From NCBI RefSeq assembly GCF_000219215.1, contig NC_015726.1, forward strand, positions 3,224,001 to 3,288,000: a DNA stretch of 64,000 nt. The letters run 5' to 3'. Positions within the stretch are counted from its first letter, which is position 1. Each line of letters begins with the position of its first letter. This document shows positions 58,151-64,000 of this stretch, piece by piece. The stretch is from Cupriavidus necator N-1. Its GTDB lineage: Bacteria; Pseudomonadota; Gammaproteobacteria; Burkholderiales; Burkholderiaceae. The position numbers and the translations under genes were made by a program. A model generated the notes under the pieces. The model was not told the DNA's origin, made no database searches, and saw only the letters and a list, made by a program, of their open reading frames with translations.

Positions 58151-58966
58151 TCAACTCCCCTTCCACACCGGCGACCGCCGGCCCACAAACGCATCCACTC
58201 CTTCACGAAAGTCGCTACTGCCATAGCACAACCGCACCAGATCGTCCGTGTCGGCCACCGACTGCACGGTCTGGCGCCGCAACGCCTCCTTAACGACCGT
58301 CTGCGTGACAGGCGCCAGCGCGCCAAGCCGGTCGCATAGCGAAGCGACCTCGGCCTCTAGCGCCTCCGCGGCATATACGCCCTCCAGGAAACCGCAGGCC
58401 AGCGCGGCGTCCGCGTCGAGGATCTGCGCCAGCAGCAGCATGCGGCGCACCGGCTGCAGCCCCCAGGCCGCTCGCAGCTTGGCAAGATTCAACGCCGACA
58501 GCGTATTGCCCAGCGTGCGCGCAATCGGCACGCCAAAGCGGCCCTTGGGAGTAGCGACACGGAAGTCGCACGCAGTAGCGATAGCCAGGCCGCCGCCCAC
58601 CGCCCAGCCTTCGATAACCGCCACAGTTGGCATCGGCAGTTGCTCGACCAGGCGGATGCCTTCGTCGATACGCGCTTCGTAGGCAACCCCGTCGTCGCCG
58701 CTGGAGAACAGCTGGAACTGCGCGATGTCGGTACCGGCAACAAAAGCCTCACCGCCCGCGCCGCGCAGCACCACCACGCGCGCACCCGCATTGCCTTGCG
58801 CCGCAAGCCTGCGGCAATGCGTGCCGAGTTGCTCGTACATGGCCCACGTCATCGCATTGCGCGCGGCAGGACGGTCGAACGTCAGCGTCGCGACCTGCCC
58901 CTGCATCGTGAGCGTGACCTGTCCGTCGTTGCCGGAACCGCCTTCCGGCGGCAGCGCGGCCTTCAT
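58151..58966 (-). CDS. Enoyl-CoA hydratase/isomerase family protein
   Basis: 271-aa crotonase-fold protein. The start LTMQGQVATLTFDRPAARNA and the oxyanion-hole loop VEQLPMPTVAVIEGWAVGGG, followed by LAIATACDFRVAT, are typical. GGAGGEAFVAGTDIAQF supplies the first oxyanion amide. The exact reaction (hydration, isomerisation or hydrolysis) is not known. Its start overlaps the CaiB stop (ATGA), so both are expressed together. Confidence 0.9.
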   Translation of the reverse strand: MKAALPPEGGSGNDGQVTLTMQGQVATLTFDRPAARNAMTWAMYEQLGTHCRRLAAQGNAGARVVVLRGAGGEAFVAGTDIAQFQLFSSGDDGVAYEARIDEGIRLVEQLPMPTVAVIEGWAVGGGLAIATACDFRVATPKGRFGVPIARTLGNTLSALNLAKLRAAWGLQPVRRMLLLAQILDADAALACGFLEGVYAAEALEAEVASLCDRLGALAPVTQTVVKEALRRQTVQSVADTDDLVRLCYGSSDFREGVDAFVGRRSPVWKGS

Positions 58967-60198
58967 GATCCGAATGCGCCGGCTACAGCCAGCGACTGCT
59001 GTTCGTCCTTCGGAATACCCAGTTCGGCCAGGATTTCTTCCGTGTGCTGGCCAAGCAGCGGCGGGGGGCGCCGTACCTGCTGGGGCGTGCCGCCCATCTT
59101 CACGGCGAAGCCGATATTGGGCACCTTGCCCTCGATCGGATGATCGATCTCGATGCGCATCTGGCGGTGCCGGCCGTGCTCGCTGTCGAAGGCCTGCGGG
59201 TAGGTCAGGATCGGCCCGGCCGGGATGCCTACGCCGAGCAGGCGTTCGATCCAGTAGTCGCTGCTCTCCTTGACGAAGCTCGCCTCCAGCGTCGCGATCA
59301 GTTGCTGCCGGTTGGCCAGGCGCAGCGCCACGGTGGCAAAGCGCTCGTCCGCCAGCAGATCGGCCCGCTCAAGCGTGTTGCACAGCAGCTGCCACAGCTT
59401 CTGGTTGGTGGCCCCCATGACGAAGTAGCCGTCGGCGGACTTCATCGCCTGGTAGGGCGCGCTCATGCGGTTGGCCGTGCCCAGCGGCTCGGGCTCGCGG
59501 CCCGTGCCCCAGTATTCGCAGGTGTCCCACACCGAGAACGCCAGCGCGGAATCGAACAGCGACGCATCGACATACTGCCCCTTGCCCGTCTCCCTGGCGC
59601 CGATGTAGGCAGACAGCATGCCGTAGGTCGCGAACAGTGCGCAGCCGATATCTGCCACCGGCACGCCCGCCTTCACCGGCGCGCCACCCGGGTAGCCGGT
59701 GACGCTCATCACGCCCGACATCGCCTGAGCCATCAGGTCAAAGCCCGGCCGCCCGGCCCACGGCCCGCTCTGGCCAAAGCCCGAGATGCTGCAGTAGACC
59801 AGCTTCGGATTGATCCTGGCGAGGGTCTCGTAGTCGATCCCCAGCCGCTTCATCACGCCGGGGCGGTAGTTCTCCACCAGGATGTCAGCCGTTTCCGCCA
59901 GGCGATAGAGCACCTGCCGGCCGGATTCGGTCTTCAGATCCAGCGTGACGCTGCGCTTGTTGCGGTTCATGTTGAGGAACCCCATGCTGTCCGAGCCCTT
60001 CATCTTGAAGCCCATCGCGCCGCGCGTCTGGTCGCCTCCATCGGGCGGTTCGATCTTGATCACATCGGCGCCGAGGTCGGCCAGCAGCATGCAGGCGTAG
60101 GGCCCGGCCATGACCTGGCTGACGTCGAGCACGCGCACGCCGGCCAGCGGCAAGGTGGAGGCAGGCGCCTGTGCGCCGGAGTCGCGGAAATCTGTCAT
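58963..60198 (-). CDS. CaiB/BaiF-family CoA transferase
   Basis: 411-aa class III CoA transferase, which moves CoA between acyl-CoA and a free carboxylate. The N-terminal GVRVLDVSQVMAGPYACMLL and ADLGADVIKIEPP, GDQTRG, and the catalytic Asp in GFDLMAQAMSGVMSVTG (Asp154) are canonical. Substrate unknown; the neighbouring enoyl-CoA hydratase and Bug protein suggest activation and breakdown of an imported carboxylic acid. ATG 60198 gives MTDFRDSGAQ; 21 codons further upstream are non-homologous. Confidence 0.92.
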   Translation of the reverse strand: MTDFRDSGAQAPASTLPLAGVRVLDVSQVMAGPYACMLLADLGADVIKIEPPDGGDQTRGAMGFKMKGSDSMGFLNMNRNKRSVTLDLKTESGRQVLYRLAETADILVENYRPGVMKRLGIDYETLARINPKLVYCSISGFGQSGPWAGRPGFDLMAQAMSGVMSVTGYPGGAPVKAGVPVADIGCALFATYGMLSAYIGARETGKGQYVDASLFDSALAFSVWDTCEYWGTGREPEPLGTANRMSAPYQAMKSADGYFVMGATNQKLWQLLCNTLERADLLADERFATVALRLANRQQLIATLEASFVKESSDYWIERLLGVGIPAGPILTYPQAFDSEHGRHRQMRIEIDHPIEGKVPNIGFAVKMGGTPQQVRRPPPLLGQHTEEILAELGIPKDEQQSLAVAGAFGS

Positions 60199-60274
60199 GG
60201 GGTGCTTCTTCCTGGATAAATGGATGGGGCAACGTGCGCGCGTGCGTCGGTTCTCGGCCATCGTCTTGCAGCGC

Positions 60275-61240
60275 TCAGCTCTCGGCCTTTACGCCGGCGT
60301 CCTTCACGACCTTGGCCCACTTGGTGGACTCAGAGGCGATGAATGCGCCGAACTGCTGGTTGGTGCCGCCGGAGTCCTCGGCGCCAAAGCTCTTGAGCCG
60401 CTCGGCAACGTCGGGCATGGCCAGCACGCGGTTGACGTCCGCGTTCATGCGCTGCACCAGCGCCGGCGGCATATTTTTCGGGCCCACCAGGCCGTACCAC
60501 GACGCCGCGTCCAGCCCGGGAAAGCCGGACTCAGCCAGCGTCGGCACATTGGGATGGCTGGCCGCGCGCTTCAGGCGCGTCTGCGCGATCGCAATCACCT
60601 TGCCCTGCTGGATAAATGGCGTGGCGGCGGTCATGGTGTCGAACGCATAGTCGATCTGCCCGCCGATCAGGTCCGCCACCAGCGGGCCCGAGCCCTTGTA
60701 AGGCACGTGCACCACGTCGAGCCTGGCTTGCAACCGGAACATCTCCAGCGCCAGGTGCTGCGCCGAACCGATGCCGGACGAACCAAAGGAGATCTTCCCC
60801 GGCTTCTGCCGGCACAGCGCCACGATGTCCGAAACGCTGCGCACCTTCTGTTCCGGACGGCAGGTCAACATATTGGGCGTGACGCCCACCATCGAAATCG
60901 GCGTGAAGTCGGTGCGCGGGTCGTACTTGACGTCCAGCAGCGCCGGGGCGATCGCGTGGCTGTTCACATGCGCCATCAGCAAGGTAGTGCCGTCAGGCGG
61001 CTGCTTGGCCACATAGGCGGCGGCGATGGCGCCGGTGGCGCCGGGCTTGTTCTCCACCAGCACGCTGGTGTTCCACATGACCCCCAGCTTCTGCCCGATC
61101 ACGCGTGCCAGCACGTCGGTGCCGCCCCCGGGGGCGAAGCCCACCACAATGCGCACCGGGCCGGCGATATCGGCGGCGCGCACCAGGCTGGGCATCGCCA
61201 GCCCAGCCGCTGCCGCCAGAATGAATTGTCTGCGCTGCAT
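60275..61240 (-). CDS. Bug-family solute-binding protein
   Basis: 321-aa periplasmic binding protein. Tat-like signal MQRRQFILAAAAGLAMPSLV, then VRIVVGFAPGGGTDVLARVI (family start) and VVHVPYKGSGPLVADLIGGQ. No Tct permease is adjacent. It is in the same direction as and between a LysR regulator and a CaiB gene, a frequent cluster type in Burkholderiales for uptake and CoA activation of carboxylates. The substrate is not known. Confidence 0.92.
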   Translation of the reverse strand: MQRRQFILAAAAGLAMPSLVRAADIAGPVRIVVGFAPGGGTDVLARVIGQKLGVMWNTSVLVENKPGATGAIAAAYVAKQPPDGTTLLMAHVNSHAIAPALLDVKYDPRTDFTPISMVGVTPNMLTCRPEQKVRSVSDIVALCRQKPGKISFGSSGIGSAQHLALEMFRLQARLDVVHVPYKGSGPLVADLIGGQIDYAFDTMTAATPFIQQGKVIAIAQTRLKRAASHPNVPTLAESGFPGLDAASWYGLVGPKNMPPALVQRMNADVNRVLAMPDVAERLKSFGAEDSGGTNQQFGAFIASESTKWAKVVKDAGVKAES

Positions 61241-61302
61241 TGCGTGTCTCCGTCCTGTAGTTATGGAGCCATCATCCGCAATGCATCCGCCGCGGGCTAT
61301 CG

Positions 61303-62241
61303 CTATTTGGGGGATTCTGGTTTCGCGTTTTGCGCAAGCACCGCCAGCACGCTGACCGCCGCCGAGGAAAGTGTCCCATGGGGCCGATGGCACAGCACAA
61401 ACTGCCGCTGCGCCCAGGGCGCGGCAATGGGCAGCCGCACAAAGCGGCTGCCGCCCGCCACCTCACGCGCAATCGCCTCCGGCATCACCCCGCCGCCCAG
61501 GTTCTGCGCCACCAGCGCGACCATGCTGTCGAAGCCGCCCACGCGCATGCGCATGCGCAGCACGCGGCCGGCCTCCTCCGCCAGCCGCTCCAGCACGATC
61601 GAGATCGCCGAGCTCTCGCTGAGCACGATCAGGTCGCAGTCCAGCACGTCGTCCGGCGTGACCTTGCGGCGCCGCGCCAACGCATGGCCGCGCGCCACCA
61701 CCAGGACCAGTTCGTCATTCCGATAGGGCGCGGTCGGCAGGTCGATCACGCCCAGGCTGCCGTCGTAAATGCCGATGTCCACGGTGCCGCGGCGCAGCGA
61801 CTGCTGGACTTCCGCGCTGTTCATTTCCTGCAGGTCGATGCGCACGCCGGGGCAGGCGACGGCGCAGCGTTGGATGTCGAAGGGGAGGAACTGGATGACT
61901 GCAGACTTTGGCGCCGCTACCCGGACCACGCCCAGGTCGCCGCCGACGAAGGAGGCGGCGTCGTCCTGCATGCGCTGGACGGTATGGGTGATGCCGCGGG
62001 CGTGGGCCAGCAGTGCGCGACCGGCTTCGGTCAGGGCCATGCCGTGGGGGAGGCGTTCGAAGAGGGAGACGCCTAGTTGGGCTTCCAGTTCGAGCACGCG
62101 TCTTGACGCGGCAGCGGGGGCCAGATGGAGACGCTCCGCGCCGCGGGTAATGCTGCCGGCGTCGGCCACGGCGATGAAAAGCTGGACGGTGGTGAGGTCA
62201 AAATGCAGGCGGGTGGTGCGCAAGGGGGGTGAGGACGTCAC
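61303..62241 (-). CDS. LysR-family regulator
   Basis: 312-aa LysR protein: helix-turn-helix LTTVQLFIAVADAGSITRGA, then ERLHLAPAAASRRVLELEAQ in residues 15-60, and an effector domain to the end. It is on the same strand as, and 62 bases before, the Bug-CaiB-hydratase genes, so it may be the first gene of that operon and control it. Confidence 0.9.
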   Translation of the reverse strand: MTSSPPLRTTRLHFDLTTVQLFIAVADAGSITRGAERLHLAPAAASRRVLELEAQLGVSLFERLPHGMALTEAGRALLAHARGITHTVQRMQDDAASFVGGDLGVVRVAAPKSAVIQFLPFDIQRCAVACPGVRIDLQEMNSAEVQQSLRRGTVDIGIYDGSLGVIDLPTAPYRNDELVLVVARGHALARRRKVTPDDVLDCDLIVLSESSAISIVLERLAEEAGRVLRMRMRVGGFDSMVALVAQNLGGGVMPEAIAREVAGGSRFVRLPIAAPWAQRQFVLCHRPHGTLSSAAVSVLAVLAQNAKPESPK

Positions 62242-62463
62242 GATGGTCGGCGCTTATGCAGGCGTCGTCGCAGGGGGCGAGCTACGGATTGAGGGAAGAG
62301 GAAACCGTTACGGGCGCCTTGGAATGCGGTACCGCGCGCCATCTGATTCTCCACTTATCAAGCGGCGTCAGCAACTGCGGATTTCCCGCGCAACCCTCGC
62401 GAGGGTGTCCGGCGTGACTGGCAGACCAGACCACGCGTCGACGGTGGAACTGCGAGCTTTCGC

Positions 62464-63363
62464 TCAGGGAATATGGAGAACCTCCGCGATCTTGTCGACG
62501 AACTTTACCCCGAGCTTTCCGTAGCCGTCCGCAGTCGGGTGAATCTCGTTCTCCCAGTCTGCCGTGGCGCCATCGTCGTCGGTCCCGGCCGGGTCCAACG
62601 TGTCGCGCGTCTCGGCCACATGAAAATTCGGGATACCGGCCTGGCGAATGACTTCATCGGCAAGTCGGTCGGTGAATTCATTGGCCAGGTCAATCCAATT
62701 TCCCTCGGGAATGCCATAAACCTGCAGCGCCGGAAACAACCATGGCCCACGGCCCAGCCCCGCACCGCTGTTGCGCGGCGTGGCGTAGTCGTAGGTGTGC
62801 GTGATGATCGGCGTGTTCTGGTTCTGCGCGCTGATCCGGCGCAAGAAATCCAGGGCTCGGTACTGGTCCAGCATATACCGTGTGAATGCAATCCAGCCCG
62901 GTCGGGAGATAAATGTACTGATCGCGTCAGGGCCATCCCATTCATCTTCGGTCAACAGCAGTCTGTCGTTGGGCGGCCTGCGATGGCCGTTGGCATCGTT
63001 CGGCGTGGTCTGGATGGCGTCGATCAGGTCATTGCCGCCACCGGACAACAGGATGACGCTCCAGGCCTGGTCGTGCGGACCGACGAGGAAACTGTAGAAC
63101 AGGGGATCCTGGCGGCTGTCGAGCATATGCGCCAGGGTATCGCCAGGATCCGCGCAATCCACGGCGATGGCGCTGCGCGACAGCCACATGTTCATCAGCA
63201 GATTTGAGCCGCTAAACGGCCTCAACGTATTAATGGAGAACCAGGAGTCCCCCTGGGCCAGGCATTGCAGGCTGAAGTCGCCGAGCATCGGCGCGCCTTC
63301 GCGCATCATCTCAAAGGACTGCACTGGCTTGAGTCGGTTGGGGCGTTCAGCTGATCCCGGCAT
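62464..63363 (-). CDS. SGNH/GDSL-like hydrolase
   Basis: 299-aa protein with SGNH blocks: LAQGDSWFSINTL (block I, nucleophile Ser40), an isolated Gly, ILLSGGGNDLIDAI (block III, Asn) and WENEIHPTADGYGKLG (block V, His275). The residue three before the His, normally the catalytic Asp, is Asn272. No signal peptide is seen. Family members are esterases, lipases or acyltransferases; the substrate is unknown. The true start may be Met19/20 or Met26 rather than the ATG at 63363. Confidence 0.75.
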   Translation of the reverse strand: MPGSAERPNRLKPVQSFEMMREGAPMLGDFSLQCLAQGDSWFSINTLRPFSGSNLLMNMWLSRSAIAVDCADPGDTLAHMLDSRQDPLFYSFLVGPHDQAWSVILLSGGGNDLIDAIQTTPNDANGHRRPPNDRLLLTEDEWDGPDAISTFISRPGWIAFTRYMLDQYRALDFLRRISAQNQNTPIITHTYDYATPRNSGAGLGRGPWLFPALQVYGIPEGNWIDLANEFTDRLADEVIRQAGIPNFHVAETRDTLDPAGTDDDGATADWENEIHPTADGYGKLGVKFVDKIAEVLHIP

Positions 63364-63906
63364 CGCACATCTCGCTCTACTCTCGACAACTTTCCAAACC
63401 CGCCTGGTCGGTCATCAGCCGTCGTTGAAGGAAATCGTAGGCGCTGCCATGGCAATACCAAGTCATCGCGCTTGAAGTCTGGTCTGCACGGAATTAACAA
63501 TGCTTCAGTCATGAAACATCTCGCACGTGCAGCGAGCATTATTTACACGGCGCATCGAGCGTCCCTGGTGGCAGCCGGGGCTCCACCTGTACACAGCGTT
63601 TAGCAGTCGTTGGGCAAACGCCTGCGGCTCGCAACGCCCTGGCTGCTGCCTGCTTCTATTCCACTTGCCTTTCCCGTGAAACCCAATAGCTTTGTACTAA
63701 ACAGAGTTCGATTGCCCCGCTAGTGACAAGGCAACTGTCGAGGCTGCGGTTCCAGGCCTGGGAAGTCGAGCAAGCGCGCGTAAAGACTTTGCTGACTGAC
63801 AGTAAAGGGGCGGTTTCTTTGTCTGTTACGTCATACAAGCGCGTTTCACTCCATTGGCGCCTTGATGGGCGCGAACGACTGGGGCACTTACCATTGGACG
63901 GTTCCC
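63364..63906. other. Gene-free stretch before the lipoprotein gene
   Basis: 543 bases of lower GC than its surroundings. One hairpin (GGTGG/CCACC, 63567-63587) is visible; open frames on both strands do not look like proteins. Confidence 0.5.
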
Positions 63907-64000
63907 ATGAAAGCACGCCATCAATCCCTTTTCGATCTCGTCCGCTCAGGGCTTCTATGTGTCACTGTGGCACTGTTCGCCGCCTGCGGCGGAGGTGACG
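63907..64000 (+). CDS. Lipoprotein, N-terminal fragment (runs off the window)
   Basis: The last 94 bases encode MKARHQSLFDLVRSGLLCVT followed by VALFAACGGGD, a type II lipoprotein signal with lipobox FAAC and lipid Cys27. The gene continues beyond position 64000. A Gly-Gly-Gly-Asp linker right after the Cys is common in outer-membrane lipoproteins. No family can be assigned from this piece. Confidence 0.7.
   Translation, partial: MKARHQSLFDLVRSGLLCVTVALFAACGGGD

Overview
The window is GC-rich DNA (roughly two thirds G+C by eye) from a betaproteobacterium of the Burkholderiales. The gene order leuS-dapB-bamE-fur, gap-tkt and maeB-thiL-pgpA-cinA-pyrF, together with Bug-type solute-binding genes and a lysine/alanine-rich histone-H1-like gene, points to Cupriavidus or close relatives (main chromosome). 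No rRNA, tRNA, CRISPR array, insertion sequence or phage gene was recognised.

Layout. 1-5.9 kb: leuS 5' end, dapB, bamE, fur, a LysR regulator, a flavin-reductase-like gene and gap. 6-14 kb: tkt, VOC protein, rsmE, YidB-like protein, an exported barnase-type RNase coupled to a barstar-like inhibitor, and maeB. 14.3-20.1 kb: thiL, pgpA, pncC/cinA, pyrF, an EamA transporter and corA behind a long structured leader. 20.2-29.6 kb: mtgA-aroE-tonB, an RNB exoribonuclease, yqiA-ubiC-fabG-like genes in overlapping order, mpl and a conserved unknown gene. 29.6-37.7 kb: TlpA-like thioredoxin, aroQ-accB-accC-prmA-DUF3426, tpx, a PfkB kinase and a glycine-zipper lipoprotein.

37.8-40.1 kb is unusual. An H1-like nucleoid gene has a hairpin-packed 3' region and a distant promoter. 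Upstream lies a stretch of about 0.75 kb of odd composition with no convincing gene.

40.1-53 kb: a DUF2147 protein, a TonB-dependent siderophore receptor with a Fur-like box, a LysR/tautomerase divergent pair, a GntP permease, an aldo/keto reductase, rdgC, SYLF protein, thioesterase, a Bug protein and a chemoreceptor. 52.7-55.7 kb: a compact ureidoglycolate module (GntR regulator, MFS transporter, AllA-like lyase) with matching operators. 55.7-64 kb is accessory: an NTF2/SnoaL remnant, an exported dihaem cytochrome c with a secreted cupin, a LysR-Bug-CaiB-enoyl-CoA hydratase cluster, an SGNH-like protein and the start of a lipoprotein.

Most genes are housekeeping and confidently named. The less explained signals are regulatory or structural: the H1 locus, the corA leader, the maeB palindrome, the paired GntR operators and the RNase/inhibitor pair.
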